NCBI RefSeq assembly: GCF_007989805.1
Contig: NZ_BJUB01000012.1
Coordinates: 85,746-149,745, forward strand
DNA length: 64,000 bases
DNA from: Cellulomonas xylanilytica
GTDB lineage: Bacteria > Actinomycetota > Actinomycetes > Actinomycetales > Cellulomonadaceae
Reading direction: 5' to 3'
Under the pieces are notes generated by a model. It saw only the letters and a list, made by a program, of their open reading frames with translations, searched no databases and was not told the origin of the DNA. How positions within the stretch are numbered: the stretch's first letter is position 1; every line of letters begins with the position of its first letter. Positions 1-8,492 of the stretch are shown in pieces. A program made the position numbers and the translations under genes.

Positions 1-45
1 GACGACGTCCTGAGGCTCGCGCGCATGGCGGGGCGGAGCCGATGA
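1..45 (+). CDS. 3' end of an upstream gene (partial)
   Basis: The first 45 bases read open as 14 residues ending in a TGA. That TGA shares bases with the ATG of the next gene (ATGA), the usual translational coupling within an operon in this genome. The tail (LARMAGRSR) is too short to identify. Only the overlap geometry supports it. Confidence 0.4.
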   Translation, partial: DDVLRLARMAGRSR

Positions 46-1067
46 CGACGAGCGTCCGCCTGCTCTGGGACATGGTCGACGGGCCGATGCCGCGCGGCCT
101 GCTGGGCGTCGGCAGCGGCGACCTGACGAGCACGGACACCGAGCACGTGCTGTACCTGGGCGGCTTCTCGACGACGTTCCGCAACCGGTTCTACCGCGCG
201 ACGGCGCCGCGCGGTGCGGACCTGGCGTCGGCCGGGTGGACGGTCGACGTCGACGCGCGCGGACGCGCCCGGCCGCTGGTCGCCGATCCACCTCGCGGGG
301 CGTGGGACCGCGGCGGCATGCACACGCCGAGCTACCTGCCTGCCGGCGACGGCACCCCGGCCCGGATCTACTACGCGGGCCGGCGTGGTCGCCGCCACGT
401 CGGCGCCGGAAGCTCGTACGCGATCGGGGTCCTGGAGCACAGCGGTGGCACGTGGCGCCGGCGCAGCCGGCCCGTCCTCACCGGCAGCGGGTACCGCAGC
501 AGCGTGCTGGAACCTCTCGTCGTCCGTGCCGGCGAGAGGCATCACCTCTGGTACCTCGCCACGCCGCACGAGGTCGCCCCCGGGGAGCAGCCGGACTACC
601 AGCTCATGTCGACGTCGAGCGAGGACGGCCTGACCGGGTGGACCGCGCCCGAGGTCTTCTGCACGGCCGCGGAGGGGTTCTTCGACAACGCGGTGATCCG
701 CACCGGGGCCGGGTGGCTCATGGTCCTCGCGCGCGGCACCAACCTGCACGGGACGACGCCCTACCCGGAGCAGGGCCTCTGGGTCATGACGGCGTCCGAG
801 CCGAGCGTGCACCGCGCGGACTGGGGGGCGCCGAGGCGACTCCTGGACACGGGTGCGCCGGGCACACCCCGCTGGATGGGCCGCGGCGTCTGCGACCCCA
901 CCCTCGGGTTCTCCGACGACGGGCGTCTCACGGTCGTGCTGACCGGGACGGCCGACGCACCTCCCTGGCCGAGGCTGCTGGTGTCGCGCCTCCTTTATCG
1001 CCGACGGCTTCCCCCGCCGGCCCCCTTCTACCTGGCCACCGGCTCCGTCACGCTGGACCTGCCGTGA
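42..1067 (+). CDS. Five-bladed beta-propeller glycosidase-like protein
   Basis: The 341-residue protein has no signal peptide, so it is probably cytoplasmic. Repeated blade-like segments end in Trp/Tyr-rich strands (near residues 110, 160, 205 and 245), resembling the propeller of GH43/GH32-type enzymes. Acidic residues sit in blade-edge positions, such as the Glu of SVLEPLVV and the Asp of FFDNAV, but the catalytic set cannot be assigned by eye. The start overlaps the previous stop (ATGA) and the stop overlaps the next start (GTGA), so it lies in an operon with a phosphotransferase-like gene. A sugar or surface-polymer role is inference; it could equally be a non-catalytic propeller. Confidence 0.6.
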   Translation: MTTSVRLLWDMVDGPMPRGLLGVGSGDLTSTDTEHVLYLGGFSTTFRNRFYRATAPRGADLASAGWTVDVDARGRARPLVADPPRGAWDRGGMHTPSYLPAGDGTPARIYYAGRRGRRHVGAGSSYAIGVLEHSGGTWRRRSRPVLTGSGYRSSVLEPLVVRAGERHHLWYLATPHEVAPGEQPDYQLMSTSSEDGLTGWTAPEVFCTAAEGFFDNAVIRTGAGWLMVLARGTNLHGTTPYPEQGLWVMTASEPSVHRADWGAPRRLLDTGAPGTPRWMGRGVCDPTLGFSDDGRLTVVLTGTADAPPWPRLLVSRLLYRRRLPPPAPFYLATGSVTLDLP

Positions 1068-2143
1068 CGGCCGTCGACGCCACCTGCGTGCTCGCATCCG
1101 CTGCGCTCGGGGTGCGCGTGTCGGACCCGCAGACGCTCGGCGGCTCCGACCGATCCCTGGTCCTGCGCTGCGCCACCCCGACGGGCGCTGTGGTGGTCAA
1201 GAAGTACCCCGACGGCTCGTCGAGTGCGTTCGCGCGGGAGGTCGCCGGGCTGACCGCACTCCAGCGCACACCCGACCTCCTCGCTGTCGACCGTGCGCAC
1301 GGGCTGATCGTCATGAGCGACCTGGGCACCGGCCCGACGCTGGCGGACCTGCTGCTCGGTGACGACCGTGCGGCCGCCTGGTCGGGCGCGCTGGCGTGGG
1401 TCGAGGGCCTGGCGGACACGCTCGGTCGGTCGCCGGCCGCGATCCCGGCGTTCGAGGACGCGCTCGGTGACCTGTCTGCGGACGAGCCGTCGGCCGCGGC
1501 CCGGACCGGTGCACGCATGCTCCTCGACGACGTCCTCGGCCTGCCCGCCGACCCCGGGCTCGACGCGGAGCTCGACCTGATCGGGACGCTCGACCACCGC
1601 GACCCGGCCTCGGACGTCGTCTCCCCCACCGACACGTGCCCGGACAACGCGGTCCGCACGGCGGGCGGCTGGCGCTTCCTCGACCTGGAGGGCGCGACGG
1701 TGCACCACGCGGCGTACGACGCGGCCTACGCGGCGATGCCGTTCTCCACGTGCTGGTGCGTCTTCGACCCGCCCCCGGGGTTCACCGACGAGCTCCTCGA
1801 CCGCTTCACGACGACGCTCGGCACCCACCTTCCCGACCTCGTGCGCGAGCCGGGCTGGGCGCGGTCGGTCGACGTCGCGTCGGCGTCGTGGATCCTGGCG
1901 ATGACCGGCTGGCTCCTCCTCGGCGCCGACGAGGACCGGCAGCGGACCGGTCCGGTCGGTGTCTCGTCGCCGACCTACCGGCAGCTGCTCACCACGCGGT
2001 GGCGGTGGGGAGCGGTCCGGCTGCGGTCGACGCTGCCCGTCGTCGCCGGCCTGCTGGGCAGCGCCGCGGCGTGGGCCGACGACGAGTGGGGGACGTCGGC
2101 CGCACCCGTCGGGCCGTACCGCGCGTTCGCCCAGGACGAATGA
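1064..2143 (+). CDS. Aminoglycoside-phosphotransferase-fold protein (APH/choline kinase-like)
   Basis: The protein has 359 residues with a GTG start overlapping the preceding stop (GTGA). It shows a kinase-like N-lobe lysine (VVVKKYP, near residue 47) and a hinge-like segment (LIVMSDLGTGPT). A degenerate catalytic loop (SPTDTCPDNAV) replaces the usual HGDxxxxN, followed by the metal-binding LDLEGA in place of DFE/DWE. This fold phosphorylates small alcohols or sugars. The changed His of the catalytic loop leaves activity and substrate open. Coupling to the propeller gene suggests a shared carbohydrate substrate, which is inference. Confidence 0.65.
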   Translation: MTAVDATCVLASAALGVRVSDPQTLGGSDRSLVLRCATPTGAVVVKKYPDGSSSAFAREVAGLTALQRTPDLLAVDRAHGLIVMSDLGTGPTLADLLLGDDRAAAWSGALAWVEGLADTLGRSPAAIPAFEDALGDLSADEPSAAARTGARMLLDDVLGLPADPGLDAELDLIGTLDHRDPASDVVSPTDTCPDNAVRTAGGWRFLDLEGATVHHAAYDAAYAAMPFSTCWCVFDPPPGFTDELLDRFTTTLGTHLPDLVREPGWARSVDVASASWILAMTGWLLLGADEDRQRTGPVGVSSPTYRQLLTTRWRWGAVRLRSTLPVVAGLLGSAAAWADDEWGTSAAPVGPYRAFAQDE

Positions 2144-2183
2144 ACGAGCGGTCCGCGGCCCGCACCTGGGAGACTGGGACGTC

Positions 2184-5100
2184 GTGACCACGCCGCCCCC
2201 CTCCCCCGTCGACCCGCCCGGGTCCGGTGCGGGGCGACCCCCGAGACGGCGGGGACCCCGCCGCCGCAAGCCGGCGCCGGAGCACGCACAGCAGCGCTCC
2301 GAGCGCACCCCGGACCAGCAGGGCCGACGTCCCTCGGGGCAGCGTCCGGCGAGCCGCGGGAGGTCGGGTCGCGACGACCCCGCGCGCGCTGCCGCCCGCC
2401 GGGAGCGGGCCACGGAGATCCGCCGAGCCGTCGACCTCCCGCCGATCGTCTATCCCGAGCAGCTCCCGGTCAGCGCCCGTCGCGCCGAGATCAGCGACGC
2501 GCTGCGCGACCACCAGGTCGTCGTCGTCGCCGGTGAGACCGGGTCCGGCAAGACGACGCAGATCCCGAAGATCGCGCTGGAGCTGGGGCGGGGCCGCGCC
2601 GGGCAGATCGGCCACACGCAGCCGCGTCGGATCGCCGCCCGCAGCGTGGCCGAGCGGATCAACGAGGAGCTGGTCGGTGACGCGCCCCTCGGCGGGATCG
2701 TCGGGTACCAGGTGCGGTTCACCGACGAGTCGAGCGAGTCGACCCTGGTCAAGGTCATGACCGACGGCATCCTGCTGGCGCAGATCCAGCGGGACCCGAT
2801 GCTGTGGGCCTACGACACGCTGATCATCGACGAGGCGCACGAGCGGTCGCTCAACATCGACTTCATCCTCGGCTACCTGACGCGGCTGCTCCCCCAGCGG
2901 CCGGACCTCAAGGTGGTGATCACGTCCGCGACGATCGACTCCGCTCGCTTCGCGCGGCACTTCGCGTCCGCGGACGGGGAGCCCGCGCCGGTCGTGGAGG
3001 TCAGCGGGCGCACGTACCCGGTCGAGATCCGCTACCGACCGCTGTCGCCGGACGTGGAGGAGGGCGCACCGCCGACGAAGAAGCGCGCGTCGGAGGACCG
3101 CGACCCGATGACGGCGATCTGCGAGGCCGTCGACGAGCTCAGTGCCGAGGGACCGGGCGACATCCTCGTGTTCCTGTCGGGCGAGCGGGAGATCCGCGAC
3201 GCCGAGGACGCCCTGCGCTCGTCGCTCGGCGTCCGCGTCAGCGACCCGCGCAGCCCGAACGCCGTCGAGCTGCTCCCCCTCTACAGCCGCTTGTCCGCCG
3301 CCGAGCAGCACCGCGTCTTCGAGCGCCACCAGAACCGGCGCGTGGTCCTGTCCACCAACGTCGCCGAGACGTCGTTGACCGTGCCGGGCATCCGGTACGT
3401 CATCGACCCCGGCACGGCCCGCATCTCGCGGTACTCGAAGGCGACGAAGGTCCAGCGGCTGCCCATCGAGCCCATCTCGCAGGCGTCCGCCAACCAGCGC
3501 TCGGGCCGGTGCGGGCGCGTCGCCGACGGCATCGCGATCCGGCTGTACTCGCAGGACGACTTCGACGCGCGGCCTCTGTACACCGAGCCGGAGATCCTTC
3601 GTACATCGCTCGCCTCGGTCATCCTGCAGATGATCGCGGTGGGTGTCGCGACGACCCCCGAGGACATCGGCGACTTCCCGTTCGTCGACCCGCCGGACAC
3701 CCGCGCGGTCCGCGACGGCGTCCAGCTGCTGACCGAGCTCGGCGCGCTCGGCGACGGCCGCCTGACCGACACCGGCCGCGCGCTGGCGCAGCTGCCGATG
3801 GACCCGCGGCTGGCGCGGATGATCGTCGAGGGAGGCCGCCGGTCGGTCGCGCGCGAGGTCATGATCATCGCCGCGGCCCTGTCCATCCAGGACCCGCGCG
3901 AGCGCCCGGTGGAGGAGCGCGAGAAGGCCGACCTCTCGCACTCCCGGTTCACGGATCCCACCTCTGACCTGCTCACCTACCTCAACCTCTGGCACTACCT
4001 GCGCGATCAGCAGCGGGACCTGTCGGGGTCGGCCTTCCGCCGCATGTGCCGGTCCGAGCACCTCAACTACCTGCGCATCCGCGAGTGGCAGGACGTGGTC
4101 ACGCAGCTGCGGGAGCTGGCGAAGCCGCTGGGCATCGTCGTCAACTCCCCGCGGTCCGCGCAGGAGGGCGACGGGCTCCAGCTCGAGTGGGACGGCGACC
4201 GGATCCACGTCGCGATCCTGGCCGGGCTGCTCTCCCAGATCGGGATGCAGGAGGCGACGGAGGTCGCGTCGCAGAGCAAGGGCCGTGCGCAGGGCCGGCC
4301 CGACCGCCGGGGCCGCAACGAGTACCTCGGTGCTCGGGGAGCGCGGTTCGCGATCTTCCCCGGGTCCGGCCTCGCCCGGAAGCCTCCCGCGTGGGTCATG
4401 GCCGCCGAGCTGGTCGAGACCTCGCGCCTGTGGGGCAGAGACGTGGCCCGCATCCAGCCCGAGTGGGCGGAGGAGGTGGGCGCCCACCTGGTCAAGCGGA
4501 CCTACTCCGAGCCGGCCTGGTCCACCAAGCAGGGTGCCGCGACGGCCTTCGAGAAGGTGCTGCTCTACGGCGTCCCCATCGTCACGCAGCGCCGGGTGCT
4601 CTACGCCAAGGTCGACCCGGAGCACGCCCGCGAGCTGTTCGTGCGGCACGCGCTGGTGCAGGGCGAGTGGTCCACCCACCACGCGTTCTTCCACGAGAAC
4701 CGTCGCCTGCTGGCCGAGGCGGAGGGCCTGGAGGCGCGCGCCCGCCGGCGCGACCTCGTCGTCGACGACGACACGCTGTTCGCCTTCTACGACGAGCGGG
4801 TCCCGGACGACATCGTCTCCAGCCGGCACTTCGACCAGTGGTGGAAGTCGGCGCGTCGCGAGAACCCCGACCTGCTGACGTTCACGCGCGAGCTGCTGGT
4901 CGGCGAGGCGGGGGCCATCGACGAGTCGGCGTTCCCGTCGCGCTGGCCGCAGGGCGACCTCCGCCTGCCACTCACGTACCAGTTCGAGCCGGGTACAGAA
5001 GCAGACGGCGTGACTGTACACATCCCGCTCTCGACGCTCGCGCGCCTCACGCCGGACGGCTTCGGCTGGATGGTTCCCGGCCTGCGCGAGGAGCTGGTGA

Positions 5101-6431
5101 CCGCCACCATCCGCTCCCTGCCCAAACCCGTGCGCGTGCAGCTGGTCCCCGCGCCCGACGTCGCCCGCGCCGTGGACGCGTGGATGACCGAGCACACCGC
5201 CGACTGGGAGGACACCGTCCGCGCCGGCGACGCGGCGCCGTCGTTCCGCGAGGTGTTCCGTCGCGCGGTGCGCGAGCTGCGCGACGTCGACGTGCCCGAC
5301 GACGCGTTCGACGACGACCGGCTGCCGCCGCACCTGCGGATGACGTTCCGGGTGGTCGGCGACCGCGGGGGAGTGGTGGACGAGGGCAAGGACCTGCTGG
5401 TCCTGCAGCGCCGCCTCGCAGCACAGACCCAGCAGGCCGTCGACGACGCGGTCCGGACCGCGGTGCGGGCGGCGATGGAGGAGGCCCGCAAGGCGACCCC
5501 GGTGGTACCAGCGCCCACGGTCGATGCGGCCCCTCAGGCCCCTGCGCCCCCGGCACCCGCCGCCGTCGACGTGGAGCGCACCGGCCTGACCACCTGGCCG
5601 GCGGACCTGCCGGAGCTGCCGGAGGTGGTCGAGGTCGGCAGGGTCCGCGCGTACCCGTCGCTGGTCGAGGAGAAGCAGACCGTCGCCGTCCGTGCGCTGG
5701 CCGACGAGTCCACCGTGGCCGAGGCGTCCCGGCGCGGGCTGCGCCGCCTCCTCCTGCTCGACGTCGGCCTGGCGACGGGCCGCGTCACGTCCCGGTGGAC
5801 GGGGACCCAGGCGCTCACGCTCGCCGCCAGCCCGTATCCGAGCACGGAGGCGCTGGTCAGGGACGTGCAGCTCGCTGCCATCGAGTCCCTGATCGCGTCA
5901 CCTCCCACCAGCATCCGGACGCTCGACGCCTACACCGCCCTCCGCGCAGCAGTGCGCGACCGTCTCGAGGACACCGTGTTCGCGGTGGTCACCGACCTCG
6001 TCGCGGTGCTGACCGCCTGGCGTGAGCTCGACGCGGAGGTCCGCGACCGGTCCAGCCTGGCGCTGCTGGCCACCGCCCAGGACGTCCGCGCGCAGGCGGC
6101 CCGACTGGTCCACGACGGGTTCGTCGGCGAGACCGGCGCCGACCGCCTCCCGCACCTGGCCCGCTACCTCAGGGCCGCCCGGCACCGGTTGGTCAAGGCT
6201 GCCGACAACCCGCAGCGCGACGCCGACCTGGCGTGGCAGGTGCAGGACGTCGAGACGCTCTACGACGAGGTCGCCGCCGCGCAGCCGCACGACCCCGAGG
6301 TCGCCGCCGTCCGGTGGATGCTCGAGGAGCTGCGCGTCAGCCTGTTCGCCCAGCAGCTGGGGACCCCCGTGCCGGTGTCGACCACGCGCATCAGGAAGGC
6401 CCTCACCCGGACCTCACCCGGTCGGATCTAG
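2184..6431 (+). CDS. hrpA: ATP-dependent RNA helicase HrpA (DEAH box)
   Basis: This is a 1415-residue DEAH/RHA-family helicase acting on RNA in the cytoplasm. A basic, Pro-rich tail of about 75 residues precedes the core. Walker A (GETGSGKTT) is near residue 116, the DEAH box near residue 216, SAT motif III (TSATI) follows, and the C-terminal helicase lobe has STNVAETSLTVPGI and QRSGRCGR. HA2/OB-fold regions and a long C-terminal DUF3418-type domain complete the usual actinobacterial length of about 1300-1400 residues. The open frame continues upstream inside the previous gene; GTG 2184 is chosen because it lies just past that gene's stop, but no convincing Shine-Dalgarno is visible. Confidence 0.93.
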   Translation: MTTPPPSPVDPPGSGAGRPPRRRGPRRRKPAPEHAQQRSERTPDQQGRRPSGQRPASRGRSGRDDPARAAARRERATEIRRAVDLPPIVYPEQLPVSARRAEISDALRDHQVVVVAGETGSGKTTQIPKIALELGRGRAGQIGHTQPRRIAARSVAERINEELVGDAPLGGIVGYQVRFTDESSESTLVKVMTDGILLAQIQRDPMLWAYDTLIIDEAHERSLNIDFILGYLTRLLPQRPDLKVVITSATIDSARFARHFASADGEPAPVVEVSGRTYPVEIRYRPLSPDVEEGAPPTKKRASEDRDPMTAICEAVDELSAEGPGDILVFLSGEREIRDAEDALRSSLGVRVSDPRSPNAVELLPLYSRLSAAEQHRVFERHQNRRVVLSTNVAETSLTVPGIRYVIDPGTARISRYSKATKVQRLPIEPISQASANQRSGRCGRVADGIAIRLYSQDDFDARPLYTEPEILRTSLASVILQMIAVGVATTPEDIGDFPFVDPPDTRAVRDGVQLLTELGALGDGRLTDTGRALAQLPMDPRLARMIVEGGRRSVAREVMIIAAALSIQDPRERPVEEREKADLSHSRFTDPTSDLLTYLNLWHYLRDQQRDLSGSAFRRMCRSEHLNYLRIREWQDVVTQLRELAKPLGIVVNSPRSAQEGDGLQLEWDGDRIHVAILAGLLSQIGMQEATEVASQSKGRAQGRPDRRGRNEYLGARGARFAIFPGSGLARKPPAWVMAAELVETSRLWGRDVARIQPEWAEEVGAHLVKRTYSEPAWSTKQGAATAFEKVLLYGVPIVTQRRVLYAKVDPEHARELFVRHALVQGEWSTHHAFFHENRRLLAEAEGLEARARRRDLVVDDDTLFAFYDERVPDDIVSSRHFDQWWKSARRENPDLLTFTRELLVGEAGAIDESAFPSRWPQGDLRLPLTYQFEPGTEADGVTVHIPLSTLARLTPDGFGWMVPGLREELVTATIRSLPKPVRVQLVPAPDVARAVDAWMTEHTADWEDTVRAGDAAPSFREVFRRAVRELRDVDVPDDAFDDDRLPPHLRMTFRVVGDRGGVVDEGKDLLVLQRRLAAQTQQAVDDAVRTAVRAAMEEARKATPVVPAPTVDAAPQAPAPPAPAAVDVERTGLTTWPADLPELPEVVEVGRVRAYPSLVEEKQTVAVRALADESTVAEASRRGLRRLLLLDVGLATGRVTSRWTGTQALTLAASPYPSTEALVRDVQLAAIESLIASPPTSIRTLDAYTALRAAVRDRLEDTVFAVVTDLVAVLTAWRELDAEVRDRSSLALLATAQDVRAQAARLVHDGFVGETGADRLPHLARYLRAARHRLVKAADNPQRDADLAWQVQDVETLYDEVAAAQPHDPEVAAVRWMLEELRVSLFAQQLGTPVPVSTTRIRKALTRTSPGRI

Positions 6432-6435
6432 CACA

Positions 6436-6458
6436 ACTGTCGTCCCATATGTGACAGT
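6436..6458. promoter_or_regulatory. Short inverted repeat upstream of the AAA+ ATPase
   Basis: ACTGTC (6436-6441) is mirrored by GACAGT (6453-6458) around an 11-base centre containing CATATG. It sits just past the hrpA stop and about 60 bases before the ATPase start. It may be an operator for the accessory module or a weak hairpin after hrpA; the sequence does not decide. Confidence 0.3.
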
Positions 6459-6517
6459 CGTCAGGACGGCCGCCGACGGGGCACGGCGACGGTCGACGCA
6501 TCGACAGGGGGCAGGAC

Positions 6518-8452
6518 ATGCGCGAGCGTCTCGCCGCGCTGGTGAAGCAGGTCTGTGTCGCGGGTGACCGCCGGCAGGGCCTCGACCCCGACCTCCGGAC
6601 GCGTCTGGACAATGTCCTGGCCGTGCTCCGCGACGAGCACGCCGAGCCGGGCACCACGCACGACGACCCCCTCGCGGGTCTCGCGGACGTGTTCGGCCTC
6701 GACGAGCAGGACGCCGAGCTGCTGACGATCGCCGCGGCACCGGACCTCGACGCCAACCTCGCGCTGGCGTTCGGCCTGCTGCGCGGAGGTCCGTCGCCCG
6801 CCCGGGCCACCGTCGGCCTCGCGCTCGAGCTGGCGTCCCTGCCGACGCTCTCCGGCGCCGGGCCCACGTACCTGGGTCCCGCCGCCCTGACGCGTCGGCA
6901 CGGCCTGCTCGACGTCGCGCCCGCGCCCGCGCTGTGGCTGGGCCGCGAGCTGTGGGTACCCGACCGGGTGCTGGCCCACCTCGTCGGCGTCGACGAGATC
7001 GACCCGCTCCTGCGGCCGGCGCTCGTCCTGCCCGTGCCCGTGGACCGGCTCGACGTGGACGGGATCCTCGCGGCGGCGGTCACGGCGGGCGAGCCGCTGG
7101 TCTGGATCCGCTCGCCGCTCGGGTCCGGCGGCCTGTCGCTCGCCGCGGCGGCGCTGTCGGCGGCCGGGATCGGCTGCCTGGCCCTCGACCTCGCCCGCGT
7201 CGCACCCGGCGCCGACCTCCGGCACGTCCTCGCGGTGACCGCCCGGGAGGCGGCGCTGCAGGGTGCCGGGCTCGTGCTCGTGCACGCGGAGCGGCTCGCG
7301 GAGGACGACCCCGCCACCCTGTTCGCGGCGCTGGCCGAGGCCGTCGTGCCGGTCCTGGCCGTGGGTGACCGGCCCTGGCAGCCGCCCTGGCTCGCCTACC
7401 ACCCGCTCGTGCTCGAGGCGCCCGCGGTGACCACCGAGGACCGCGCGCTCGTCTGGGACCGCGAGCTCGGAGCCGGGATCGCGGACCACCGCCTGGCCAC
7501 CTTCCGGCTCGCGCCCGAGGTCATCGCCGACGCCGCCCGGTACGCCACCACCCTCGCCGACGTCACGGCGACGGAGATCACGGCCGACTCCGCCCGAGCC
7601 GCCGCCCGGCGCGTGGGCGGCTCGATCACGTCCGGTCCGGCGCTGGTGCCGACGCGTCCCCCGACCTTCGCCGACCTCGTCCTGCCCGACCACGTGGCCC
7701 GTCCGCTGCACCGGTTCGTGTCCTGGGCGGCACACCGCGACGAGGTCCTCGCGGACGGCCGCCTGGTCGACGTCGGGGGCAAGGGGACCGGCATCGCCGC
7801 ACTGTTCAGCGGCAGCCCCGGCACCGGCAAGACGCTCGCCGCGCACGTCGTCGCCGCCGAGCTGGGCCTCGACCTGTTCCGGGTCGACCTGGCGTCGATC
7901 GTCGACAAGTACATCGGCGAGACCGAGAAGAACCTCGAACGGGTCTTCCACGAGGCGGAGAGCCTGAACGTCCTGCTCTTCTTCGACGAGGCCGACGCCC
8001 TGTTCGGCAAGCGCTCCGACGTCAAGGACGCGCACGACCGGTACGCCAACCAGGAGGTCGCGTACCTGCTGCAGCGGATGGAGAGCTTCGACGGGGTCAC
8101 CGTCCTGGCCACCAACCTGCGCGGCAACCTGGACCCCGCGTTCAGCCGGCGGATGAGCTTCATCGTGCACTTCCCCGACCCGGACGTGCCCACGCGGCAG
8201 CGCCTCTGGGAGCGGCACCTCTCGCGCGTCACCACCGACCCGGCCGACCCCGTGCAGGTGGCGCACCTGGCGCAGGAGGTCGAGCTCGCGGGCGGCGACA
8301 TCCGCAACATCGTGCTCGCCGCCGCGTACGACGCCGTCGCGGCCGGGGAGTCGGTCGGCATGCGGCACGTCCTGGCGGCGACCGTCGCCGAGCACCACAA
8401 GCTCGGTCGCCGCGTCCCCGAGAACGCGTTCTCACCCGACCGCGCCCGATGA
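6518..8452 (+). CDS. Two-domain AAA+ ATPase (eCIS-associated type)
   Basis: The protein has 644 residues. The C-terminal AAA+ module is intact: Walker A GSPGTGKT at 432-439, Walker B LLFFDEAD with D490/E491, a sensor-1-like ATN and arginine-finger candidates in FSRRMSF. The N-terminal half looks like a degenerate AAA domain (SPLGSGGLSL where Walker A should be). This architecture is known for the ATPase that accompanies contractile injection systems (Afp15/PVC15-like), thought to remodel or load components. A purine-rich stretch (AGGGGGCAGG) precedes the ATG by 3 bases. The DUF4157 gene follows after 40 bases, so the two are probably co-transcribed. No sheath or baseplate gene is in the window. 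Confidence 0.8.
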   Translation: MRERLAALVKQVCVAGDRRQGLDPDLRTRLDNVLAVLRDEHAEPGTTHDDPLAGLADVFGLDEQDAELLTIAAAPDLDANLALAFGLLRGGPSPARATVGLALELASLPTLSGAGPTYLGPAALTRRHGLLDVAPAPALWLGRELWVPDRVLAHLVGVDEIDPLLRPALVLPVPVDRLDVDGILAAAVTAGEPLVWIRSPLGSGGLSLAAAALSAAGIGCLALDLARVAPGADLRHVLAVTAREAALQGAGLVLVHAERLAEDDPATLFAALAEAVVPVLAVGDRPWQPPWLAYHPLVLEAPAVTTEDRALVWDRELGAGIADHRLATFRLAPEVIADAARYATTLADVTATEITADSARAAARRVGGSITSGPALVPTRPPTFADLVLPDHVARPLHRFVSWAAHRDEVLADGRLVDVGGKGTGIAALFSGSPGTGKTLAAHVVAAELGLDLFRVDLASIVDKYIGETEKNLERVFHEAESLNVLLFFDEADALFGKRSDVKDAHDRYANQEVAYLLQRMESFDGVTVLATNLRGNLDPAFSRRMSFIVHFPDPDVPTRQRLWERHLSRVTTDPADPVQVAHLAQEVELAGGDIRNIVLAAAYDAVAAGESVGMRHVLAATVAEHHKLGRRVPENAFSPDRAR

Positions 8453-8492
8453 CTGCCCAGTGACTGCACGGTGACACGGAAGGAGGCCAGCC

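Noticed and set aside
1989..5333. Very long open frame antisense to hrpA
   Set aside because: High GC leaves antisense frames open; the translation is Arg/Val/Gly-rich low complexity with no motif, while the plus strand encodes a clear DEAH helicase.
6518..8452. Proteasomal Mpa/ARC or ClpB-type ATPase
   Set aside because: No OB or coiled-coil N-domain, only one intact AAA module, and the neighbour is a DUF4157 protein.
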